DNA of 64,000 nucleotides from NCBI RefSeq assembly GCF_032362555.1, contig NC_083524.1, positions 4,946,001 through 5,010,000 on the forward strand. The letters are read 5' to 3'. Position numbers and translations under genes: made by a program. The DNA comes from Amyelois transitella (Eukaryota > Arthropoda > Insecta > Lepidoptera > Pyralidae). Positions within the stretch are counted from its first letter, which is position 1. Each line of letters begins with the position of its first letter. Below the pieces are notes generated by a model that was not told the DNA's origin, did not search any database, and was given only the letters and a program-made list of their open reading frames with translations. Below are positions 44,900 through 54,953 of this stretch, in pieces.

Positions 44900-47440
44900 A
44901 GCAAAGTATATATGTATGTATATATATTTAATATATATTTTTTTGAAGTCATCTGTGCTAAGTAGGTTATGGGTTTCGACTCACTTCAAATTAATGTCTT
45001 AATCTAAATCTCTTATTTTAATACAAAGCATAGCAAAACAAGGGCGGGTCGGAAACATAATTAAAAACTGGGTCTAATTATGCACAACCTGTTTAAAAAT
45101 TCCAAACGCATGCCGGCCATCTTTCCCCAAATTATAATACAGAAACACCGCAAGAGTGCAATTCCGAGAGCGTTCTGAACATAAACATACAAAGAACACA
45201 AATTGACCTAAATATGGTAAGGTATAGCTTGCATAAAGTTAACCCGCCGATTTCTGGGACCGGTCCAAATAGTGTAGCTGGCGAACTGATTTACATGGTT
45301 CGAAAAACGGAGAAGACTGGGCGTCTGCGCTCTGTGGTACAAATGATAAGTGACAATATTTCGACTGGACTGGACTGACCAACATTGTATATTTAATTTT
45401 GAAAAGTATGGGAATCTCAAGTCAGAATAAAGTTAGTTAATTTATAAACTGGGATTCTTCGTATTAATTATTAAAATTGTGTATAATAAAAAATAATAAT
45501 AATCGCATAGGCATCCTAAAAATAATTAAGAAGATCAAAAATAAATAATTAAGATGGCAATGATTGCATAATAAATACAAAGTTTCATAGCAATTTATAT
45601 TAGTATATTCGACTCTTGGGACTGAGATTTTTCAAACTTATTGACTTAATTATTATCGAGTCGACACCGTTTAACTGTCCTCTGCACTTGTGCGTTGTGA
45701 CTTTTGCCAAAGATTCTTATCTTAACCCATGCTATCTCATCTAATCATTCCCTTTCATGATTACTGTTCTCCACGAAACCCTAAAAAGTTCTGGCACGCA
45801 GTCGAATTCAAAATTCTCCAAGAAATTGCATCAACTGGCCCAAATAACTATTTGGCACGTAGAATCTATAAATGGCAACATTGTTTTAAGCGGATTGCAG
45901 AGTGAATTACAAATTTGAAATAGCTTCAAGTTGGCCAAACAATATTAAAGACTTTTTATTGTTTTCTTGGCGTTTTTGTCTCACTCCATATCTGTTACTG
46001 GATGATTTATCGCATAATCCTTACTCTGCCACCTCCAGTCAGTCAAATTATCAAGATATAAAGCCAATTTGATCCTTTTTCTCTAACTACATTAGTAAAT
46101 AATCTTAGGCTTCGTCTTGTGACTATTGGCTCTGTTCACCTAGTAATGATACAGTCGCAATGTGTGTAATCTATCTTGTTTTTCTTCTGGGTAGCTACAT
46201 TATGGACAACTCGGCCTCGGTCGTGGTCGTTATGTCCGGTTTGGTCGTCGTCATTCATCCTTAAGACCTATCCTTAAGATCTATCCTTAATACTGCTTTT
46301 CTCATATAATTTACTTCTCTTTACCTTATCTCAGAATTACTCGGCCGCATTCCTCAGTCATTTTATTTCGCTTTTATCGTCACAGTCATGTAACAAATCC
46401 GAACAAACAAATATCGAAACACACACAAACGTTACAACAAATTGCTGCATCTGACTAAATTCAAAACCATATCGTTTTTCCGACCACAACGTTTTAATCT
46501 ACATCGATATTTTTCCGCCGCTGATACGTTTTTCATAAATGCAATTGGTTGGGTCGGAGCGTGGTGTAAGCCTAGATTAGTCGAGTCGCCCTGCCAACTA
46601 GGTATATTAAAATCGTCGAAAAGAACTGGGGTAACAACTTTTGATTATTTGAACCTATGATTAATTAGTTATCAAATATGTTCTTTGTATGTAGGTACAT
46701 ATATGTTTTAATATGGCTATGTCTACTCCGCAAGGTATATAGACGTGATTATTATGTATATATGTTCAGAACCCTCTCGGAGTTACACTCTTGCGGTGTT
46801 TTTATGTTACAATTTGGGGAAAGATGGCCGGCGTGCTTGGATTTTTTCAAAAGGTTGTGCATAATTAGACCTTTTTAATTATGTTCCAGCTGAAGGTGGC
46901 CTTTGAGTATTAGCTCTGTTTACACCGTAAAACACAAGTATTACATGTATATTGGTATGTGTTTTAAAACAATAATATACAGTAGCTTTCATCTTCCAAA
47001 AAAACATCGATGTGTAAAAGCGCTTAATTTAATTAATTTGCTTTGAACAAATTCAAACTAGCTTTCGCAAACAAAAATAACTTTTCTTTTTATAATATCA
47101 AAGATAGTATGGTTGTAGTAAATTAAAGTCGACACAGTAATCAATTAAGCATTTTTGGGCTCATCGAAGATAATTAAGATTCCAAAAAAGTGGCATTTTC
47201 TATGACTATTTTATCTGTAAGATTATTCAGAAAAATCTTTAGCTCGTTCCCATCTGCCCCATCCGTAATCTGTGGGAATACTTATAACAGCGATGTAATC
47301 AAAAAGAGAATTTAACGCATTTCACATATTAAAGTTATTTTCGCATCGAAACTTCGAAAAATTTAAAATGTTTCTCAACTTCGGGGTATAAGTAAAAAAC
47401 AAAACAATAAAAATATTTTCTTTGCAATTCTGCAGCATTT
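44900..47440. other. AT-rich intergenic DNA
   Basis: Only a short SINE-A tail near 46.7 kb is recognisable. No coding exon seen. Confidence 0.4.
46712..46764 (+). repeat. SINE-A 3' tip
   Basis: TGGCTATGTCTACTCCGCAA then ATATAGACGTGATTAT. Confidence 0.6.
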
Positions 47441-47444
47441 TGCA

Positions 47445-47610
47445 GATTCAAAGTTGAACGAACTCAGCTGTTCGGGGCGACCAATGGCGTGCCCGCACGC
47501 GCAATGCGACGGCCTCATTGGCGGTGCACTCTTAGGGCGCTATCACACTGACACGAGAGATAATTGAAAAAAGGACAACATTTTTCACGCTTTCACGTGG
47601 TCAAGAGAAA
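47445..47610. promoter_or_regulatory. CpG-rich island with opposed CCAAT boxes
   Basis: CGACCAATGGCG (47478) and its mirror CATTGGCGG (47516) lie about 37 bp apart around GCACGCGCAATGCGACGG, with a CACGTG E-box near 47596. No exon attached. Confidence 0.35.
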
Positions 47611-47796
47611 TGTTTTATTTTTATTTTTACAATAATGGACTGTGTTGATGCGAAAATCTACTTATATTATTCGATTGAGAGATATTCGCTTTTATTCCTA
47701 ACTTCGATATGGAACAGTCCGAGAAGAAGAATTAACGATAGACACGACTAACCAATTTTCAATGAACTTTTGACAATTAATATCTACTACAATACA

Positions 47797-47940
47797 TACT
47801 TATATTACAAATGAGTTTGTATGTCGGATTATTTGTTACCCTTTCACACTAAATCTGGTGAACGTATAAAACTTTACAGTAGTTTACAGTAACACAGCTT
47901 AAACAACAATTTACACGCAAGCGAAGTCACAGGCTCCACC
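47797..47940 (+). repeat. Helitron-like fragment (diverged)
   Basis: ATATTACAAATGAGTTTGTA, TTTGTTACCCTTTCAC and CAAGCGAAGTCACAGGC follow the order of the 29.7-kb element. Confidence 0.4.
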
Positions 47941-48586
47941 GAAGCATAGAAGCGGAGCAACTGAACTAAACACTGAGCAAAACTAAGAGGTCGTTTCAAA
48001 AATAACCGTGTAATGTCCTGTTTCCGGTGATCTACATCCCCCATTTCCCCGAGCTACTATTTTACTGAACGCTTCTTGAATATTTCACCTAAATTTAAAT
48101 TCATTTTGAGCTCTCGGCCAAAAATTTGAGCTTTATAAGTCTGAATACCTCGCAAACTTTAAATATGCTTACCGAGTATGAACTGCACTTCTTCTTTCAA
48201 ACTTTATCATGTAAGTATAACTTAACTATCTCACTTACACCCGAATAAGTTCCGATGATATTGATATTACACATTTGTAATACAGACAAAATATAAGGTA
48301 GACGTAATAAATTAAACATACAAACGTTAAACTAAAATGTTTGGTTGTTTAAACGTATATTAGGTGAGTTCTACGAACAGTGCTACGATGCTACGAACTT
48401 ATTAACTCTTTCGTAACACTGTAGTAGTCGTAGCATTTATTCTGATATTTATTTATATGTACTTTCATCTCACAAAAAACTGATCGTTTTGAGAATAAGA
48501 TCAGTAAATTTCAAATCGATTAGAAAAAAATATTTCTATCAAAATGAGGTAAATTCATCGTAAGGTAAATTCAGATTTCTAGAATT

Positions 48587-48733
48587 TGTAGCGGGAGGGA
48601 AGATCTTCCGCAAGGATAGGTGTTTTGCCTAGGGAACCGCGGCTTCAACGTTTCAGAGTCGGATGCTGTAATATATGCTATAATCCATAGAAGGTTTGCT
48701 TTAAGTTTTTTGTCATGTGGCGATGTCGCCATA
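48587..48733 (-). repeat. diverged solo LTR of the TRIM-like family
   Basis: Read on the minus strand, it matches the TRIM LTR at several blocks: the TGTAGCGGGAG end, AAGATCTTCCG, GGTGTT.TGCCT.GGGAACC, and GATGTCGCC at the far end. Internal deletions shorten it from 256 to about 147 bp. No target duplication is recognisable. Confidence 0.65.
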
Positions 48734-48813
48734 AGCCAAAAATCACAAATTTTCGTTAGCATTTTTTCAGAAACCACTAACATAAAATGGGCAACTAAGT
48801 AAAATATAATCTA

Positions 48814-49074
48814 ATATTATAAAGCTGCAGGGTTTGTTTGTCTGTTTGAACGCGCTAATCTAAGGAACTACTGGTTCAAATTGAAAAATTTTTTTTGCGT
48901 TGAATAGACCATTTATCGAGGAAGGTTTTAGGCTATATAACATCACGCTGCAACTATAAGGAGCAAAGAAATAATGGAAATGTGAAAAAAAAACGGGGAA
49001 AATTATTCCTTGAGGGCTTCAATGATTCCCAAAATAACTATTCCACGTGGGCGAAGTCGCGGGCACAGCTAGTA
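48814..49074 (+). repeat. Helitron-like element
   Basis: TATTATAAAGCTGCAGGGTT at the start; GGGCGAAGTCGCGGGCACAG then CTAGTA at the end. Confidence 0.58.
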
Positions 49075-49430
49075 AGTACTATAATTTAGCCAAACGACCT
49101 GTTTTATGTGCCTAATCCTCCATTTTCCCACTCAATAATGAACGAACGCTATTTCCGCAATAGGTCAGACGGGTCAAAGAACTGTAAGTATAACTCACCG
49201 AAAATAGAAGTCACCACGAAAATTGATGATGTCGGCATAAATCTCTTTGTTAAGCCCGCTTCATACTTGTCGAGTCGATTGCCCGAAATATTTAGTGGAC
49301 ATAAATCGAGGATCGAATCTTATTTCTTTTCGATCAACTGCAATACTGAATAAATGGATTGATGGCATATAAATAAATATAAACCGATGTTTTTGCTGAC
49401 ATTGATTTATAGGTATTTCCACTTGGGCTT

Positions 49431-49612
49431 CGTCCTGGTTACATCCTCGTCTCTCTGCAGAAGAGCTTTTTAACCATGATTCTTGATTGGGTTAGTCAGG
49501 TTTTTACACGAAGCAAGTTCCCACATCCTCCGTCACTGTTACACGGGAGCTCAACACATATTGGATCATGGTTACAATGCAGTTGCCTGAATGTGCAGAT
49601 TTCCTCTTTTAA
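49431..49612 (-). repeat. SINE-B copy
   Basis: Inverted GGTTACATCCTCGTCTCTCT, TTAACCATGATTCTTGATTG and GAATGTGCAGATTTCCTC. Confidence 0.65.
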
Positions 49613-49974
49613 TTTTCCTACACACGATATCAATACAATCGGGAACACGCCATGATAAGGGATACTTCAATACCGATCACGCATTATAAAGAAAATATAT
49701 AATAAAACCAATTCCCAAAAGACATTATGTTCAATCGATGAACTCTTCGACAATAAATGCAATTATAAACACGGTGCAATATCCCTTAGCGCATTCAGGG
49801 CGGTACAGTCAGCAGCATATGAAACTACCGAAACTCATAGCAATTTTATTTGCAAATAACACGACAAAATGATTGTGTTTGGTATTTTATTAGACCATTC
49901 AAAAACTGACCTGCTGCTTTAAAATATATCCATACGGTAAACATCATATTAATTCAATTCGTGTGTTAATTGTA

Positions 49975-50085
49975 GCCGTGTGGTTCCCTGCACTTAAAAA
50001 GGACATCTCCATCTCTTTCCCATGGATGTGGTTAAAGACTATAGAACGATAGGCTAATAAAAGACTTGGGTATTCTTCTTATTCA
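49975..50085 (+). repeat. SINE-A 5' half
   Basis: GCCGTGTGGTTCCCTGCACT, CCATCTCTTTCCCATGGATG. Confidence 0.75.
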
Positions 50086-50578
50086 ATTCTAGACAGGAAT
50101 TGCAGAGTATCATCCTACTCGCAAAATATGACTAACTTTTTCGAATGTGTAGTTTAAAATTTTTGCTTCTTTATTGTGGGAATTTCCAAGAATAAATATG
50201 TCTTATCTTTCTCCTATATATATCCTATCTTTCTCCTGGTAGTCTAGTTAACTTCTGTGGAAAATATCATCAAATTCAGCTTAGGAACATTTGAATTAAT
50301 TTGTTACAAACAAAAATGCCAATAACCAAAAATACAAACATTTCGACTTCAGAACATTATTTAGGCGTTAATTTGCAATGAAATAAATAATTTTCCGCTT
50401 TCAACGAATCAAAGCTCATGCAGGCTCGTTTTGCTGCCGACTGTACCCCGGGCATCGGGGTGAAGGTTCCGTGGTGACCTGGATTCGTCCCAGATGCGTT
50501 CCCATGACAACGCAACGCGCATCGACCCCCACCCCTCCTGCACCGATAGTATTCGATTACTCTGTAACTATATTAGAG

Positions 50579-50689
50579 TGTGCCGTGTGGTTGCCGGCAC
50601 TTAAGAATAGCACAACTACATCTCATTCCCATGGATGTTGTAAAAGGCGACTAAGGGATAGCCTAATAAACTTGGGTATTCTTTTAGGA
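50579..50689 (+). repeat. SINE-A 5' half
   Basis: GTGCCGTGTGGTTGCCGGCA and TGTAAAAGGCGACTAAGGGA. Confidence 0.78.
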
Positions 50690-50786
50690 CCATGCATATA
50701 GTTTGAGAGTATCACTAGTACAAAGCAAAGTAGCTTCCCGCGTCTGTCCCTATGATTGCATGCATGAATGTATGTGTGCGTCTTCC

Positions 50787-50914
50787 TTTTTTAAAAGATC
50801 TTTAAAACTACACAACGGCTTTTCATCCAGTTTTTTAATAGGTAAAGCGATTCAAAAGGAAGGTTTAAATGTACAAATGCTACCGAGCGAAGCCGGAGCG
50901 GGTCGCTAGTCTTT
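50787..50914 (-). repeat. decayed interspersed repeat (CGACCCGC type)
   Basis: GATTCAAAAGGAAGGTTTAA and GAAGCCGGAGCGGGTCGCTA; third member of the 16.7/41.0-kb family. Confidence 0.6.
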
Positions 50915-50919
50915 TATAT

Positions 50920-52260
50920 GAGGTATTATAACAAATACATACAGCTGATAACAAACCTATGTAGTTTATCATCCTTTCATTCACATTCAGCACTCTTTAT
51001 GCAAGCTCGCCTGTTTAAGGTAAAAATAATATAGGTAGTCTATACTGAAATAAGGTCAAAGTTTTTCATAAAACAATTCAACATTTCATTGGAATATTTC
51101 AAAAGAGTTTTGCAAAACAAGATTTGCCATTACAGCGAAACATAACTTACTACTAAAATAGAACCAAGAAGCGCATTCACAGACATGCCATTTCTATATT
51201 TAGAATACAATTTTACTTATACCATAGAGCCTGAATAGTTGAATACACAATAGAATTTCCTTATCTTGGAATCACATTATCTGTTCCCAAGTTTATTGCT
51301 TTATAATAATGGATTACAGACGGCCTTGGTCAAAAGTAAATTAAAACACACCTCGACTCAGCCAAAGAATATAGTCAGCTATGAGTGTGTATAGAATGTA
51401 TGAAAACATACAGAAGAGACATATCTATACATACCGTTTTTGTTTGCGAAATCCATTTTTCCGTTGTGTCCCGCCAATACCTATATGCAGTACGACCAAG
51501 AGTGCAATAAACCGCATATAAAATTAAGTCCTGCATGGAACTCTATGACGCGGCAATAGAGGTGAATTTGCAGTGAATTTGGGTTACTTGATATGCTATT
51601 CTGTACATAGTAATATCCCGTGGTCCCAACAGTGGGATAAATCGGTAGGACCATGGGTATCTACAATATGGACGAATGAAATGAATGAAAAAATCAATGA
51701 ATGCACCTGTGCATTCATAGATTTTTCCTTAGACGAGTTTTTAATTTAGACAAATCCTTTTATTTTATATATCGACGATTACCTTTTTGCCCTTCCGTAA
51801 TATTTTCTTCGGACTCAAATAGATTTTTCCAAAAGTTTGCATTCCGCCTCGCAACAAACCTAATAAATCACATAGTAACCTTTAAAAACACGTGTTTATC
51901 TATATAGTACACTTATCACGAGTCCCGGAATTCAAATAACCTGTAATGATAAGAAAGCCCCAACTTTGATAATAACGTCCGCCTACTGACTGCCTATCCA
52001 TCAAAATAAGTTCAAAGCTTATAAAGTGTTAGGTACACGCAAACATATTGAGATAAGGGTAGTTTTTCAAGTAATGTTTAAATCTGTGGGATAGGTACAT
52101 ATTTTGCAATGGATCTAAGGTGAATATAATACTCTACTCTAACGACTTCATCCTATTAATTGTTTCACGACTGAGCAGTTGGAAATATTTATGTAGGTAC
52201 AAACTTAACTTTTAATTCCATATAAGTCGAAGGTACCTATATTCGCATTTGTATAAGATG
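50920..52260. other. AT-rich intergenic DNA, nothing recognised
   Basis: No supported feature. Confidence 0.4.
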
Positions 52261-52264
52261 CTAT

Positions 52265-52455
52265 ACCGTGTGGTTCCGGGGCATTTTAGAATAGGACCAC
52301 TCAGTATCTTTCCACATGGATGCCATAAATGGCGACGAAAGAAAAAGGTAATAAACTTGGGATTCTGCTTGTAGGCGATTGGCTATCAACCTGTCACTAT
52401 TTGAATCCAACATTAAGCTTAACGTGGCCTTTCATTTATATATATATGTATGTAT
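52265..52455 (+). repeat. SINE-A copy with internal deletion
   Basis: ACCGTGTGGTTCCGGGGCA, GTAGGCGATTGGCTATCAAC, AACGTGGCCTTTCA and an ATATGTATGTAT tail. Confidence 0.72.
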
Positions 52456-53312
52456 ACACTTCTGGCGGACTATATTAGTGCAAATTTCAATTAAAAGAAA
52501 ATCCTTAAAATTAATATTATTGTTTTCTACTTCAACCACCAAGTGTGCCCATAACCTAACTTAACCTCACATTGTTTCGATTCATTCCGTGTCCTAACGA
52601 CTAGCAACATTTGGCCACATGTGACGGCCAAATCGCTGTTTAAGCTATCCTGCACTCTACTCTCACGGACATCTTTTTGTTTTGTTATTGTTTCACTTTT
52701 CTTGATTTATTGGGCTGTTATTGAATACATTTCCGATGAAATAGTGGGTCGACCAGTATAAAACATTTCATATTACTTAGTATTAAATTAATTTAAGTAA
52801 TTTACCTTTCCGACATGTCTTGATTCCATTCTTATCTCTCTGGAGTGGAACCTGGGTCCATTTGCAACCTCAACTATATCAAACCAGTGTGTACGCTTTA
52901 CGCTTTTAGCATTTTTAAAGTAGCTTATATTTTCTGGTTTGGTAACGAAAAAAAAACATTTATCTTTTCATTTATTGGCGTTACTTTAATATTCCTTCTA
53001 TATACTCGTTACGTATTTTATCCACTTCTGTCACTCCACGTGTTAAAAGCATTTATTTCTAAGTAATTAAGTCGATTCTCTAAGGTTTAAAGTCCCTAAG
53101 CTATGCCAGTTTGCCTAAAGTGTTCGATTGTGAACTCGTACGTCACTCAATAGGTAAATCCCCGAGCAGCAAATATTCCAGGGAAGAAGTAAGCAATAAA
53201 TAACAGACTGCATTGTTTGATAGAAGCTATTTGCTCGAATACACGAGCAGTCGAATCGTATAGACGTATGTACTCAGTGAACAGAGCAAACATGCTACTT
53301 TTAACTGAAAAT

Positions 53313-53580
53313 GCCGTGTGGCTCCCGGCACCAATACAAAAAAGAATAGGACCACTCCATCTCTTTCCCATGGATGTCGTAAAAGGCGACTAAGGGATAG
53401 GCTTACAAACTTGGGATTCTTTTTTTAGGCGATGGGCTAGCAACCTGTCACTAGTTGAATCTCAATTCTATCGTTAAGCAAAATAGCTGAACGTGGCCAT
53501 TCAGTCTTTTCAAGACTGTTGGCTCTGTCTACCCCGCAAGGGATATAGACGTGACCATATGTATGTTATGTATGTATGTT
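53313..53580 (+). repeat. SINE-A copy, full length
   Basis: GCCGTGTGGCTCCCGGCACC through GACCATATGTATGTTATGT; close to the family consensus. Confidence 0.88.
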
Positions 53581-54072
53581 TAACTGAAAATATTTTATGA
53601 ATAGTACTTTTTTGTACAAAGTAGTACCTAGTAGTACATTTTGATAGTTTGAAACGAATAATGAAAGGACTAATACGAGTATTTATATTAAACTTCCGAA
53701 TTAATATATGATATTTAATGCGACGCGAATGCGATCGTTGTCGTATTAACAGACAGCTACGTCAAGCATTCTTGTTCAACTTATTCCATTATAAAAATTC
53801 ATTAGTTTCTTGGGAGATAGGTACCTACATATAATATAGGAATTACTAAAAAATCTGTATAAATCTAACCAAGTACAAATAAATGCTAAAAGTATTGAGT
53901 GTGTTACCGTCAAGGTATTTTAGTATGAACAGCAATTGTGAATCGAGCAAACAAAGCAATAAAACATGTTTATAAGTTCTACTCGGTGCAGTTAAGTGCT
54001 ACTTATTGCAACGACTGCAAGAGATGAACCACTCATCGTAAAGTGCCAAAAGTTGAGCGGTGTTATATGATG

Positions 54073-54235
54073 TACTAGCTTTTGTCCGTTACTTTTGCTC
54101 TCGGAGGTTTGAAAATAGTGTTGTAATCTGAATCAACTTTGTAATATACCTACTGACCTATGGGTAACACCTGCTTGAGAGCACATTTGAAGAGAAAATT
54201 TCCTCGGGACGGGAACTAAAAAGCGGTATATATAG
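54073..54235 (-). repeat. Helitron-like fragment (diverged)
   Basis: CTAGCTTTTGTCCGTTACTT start (inverted CTAG end) and AAATTTCCTCGGGACGGGAA. Confidence 0.4.
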
Positions 54236-54437
54236 CAAGCAAAAGTAAGCAAGATAAAGCAAAAGTAATGCTTATCCCTAATTTTCGCATGTCCTTGCAT
54301 CCTCTGTCGATATGTATATCAGTTTCCGACATTTCTATTTCTACCTTCGTATACCTACTTACCTCGTATTGTTCGGTCGCCCGCCATTGACTCGTATATC
54401 ATATATGACGACTTCAAATCAAAGGTCTAATAATAAT

Positions 54438-54688
54438 GTGCCGTGTGGTTCCTGGCACCAATACAAAAAAGAATAGGACCAATCCATCTCTTTCCCATGG
54501 ATGTCGTAAAAGGCGACTAAGGGATAGGCTTACAAACTTGGGATTCTTTTTTAGGCGTTGGGCTAGCAACCTGTCACTATTTGAATCTCAATTCTATCAT
54601 TAAGCCAAATAGCTGAACGTGGCCATTCAGTCTTTTCAAGACTGTTGGCTCTGTCTACCCCGCAAGGGATATGGACGTGACGTTTATA
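54438..54688 (+). repeat. SINE-A copy abutting the TRMT9B exon 1 acceptor
   Basis: Full-length body from GTGCCGTGTGGTTCCTGGCA to GGGATATGGACGTGAC. Its 3' end lies about 22-35 bp before the splice acceptor at 54709-54710, so the branch point region is probably SINE-derived or just after it. Confidence 0.88.
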
Positions 54689-54710
54689 TGAATTTTTGTC
54701 TTTATTTTAG

Positions 54711-54734
54711 CGCGGTGCAATGGCGGTACGGTGA
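54711..54734 (+). promoter_or_regulatory. 4-codon upstream ORF overlapping the TRMT9B start
   Basis: An ATG at 54720 reads M-A-V-R-stop. Its TGA (54732-54734) overlaps the main ATG by one base (TGATG). Both ATGs have G at -3 and G at +4. The arrangement allows termination and reinitiation, but this is inference; it applies only if the transcript's leader includes these bases and the main start is 54734. Confidence 0.4.
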
Positions 54735-54953
54735 TGGCGGATGGCTGCGCGGGCGCGGCGGCGGACGCGGCGGGCGAGGCGGAGGCGGGCGCGGGCGAAT
54801 GTGCCGCCCGGGGCGCCGCGCTCGAAAGGGCGTATGTCCACGACGTGTACGAGCAAGCTGGAGAGGACGGTGAAGACGCCCCCCGAGCGCCGGCCCCGGG
54901 CGTACAAGCGTTCTTGTCCGAACTTGAGCCTGGGAGCCTTGTTTGCGATGTTG
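54711..54953 (+). CDS. TRMT9B: TRMT9B exon 1 (coding from 54734)
   Basis: The acceptor TTTATTTTAG ends at 54710 and the donor G|GTTAGT follows 54953. The first ATG in the coding frame is at 54734. The first 30 residues are Ala/Gly/Glu-rich and GC-rich, unlike the AT-rich surroundings. The exon ends inside methyltransferase motif I, after D-V and one base of G. Because an acceptor precedes it, at least one upstream, probably non-coding, exon is expected. Confidence 0.88.

Noticed and set aside
54619..54873. 84-codon frame through the SINE into TRMT9B exon 1
   Set aside because: It crosses the splice acceptor in a different frame from the methyltransferase and yields Gly/Arg repeats from GCG-rich DNA.
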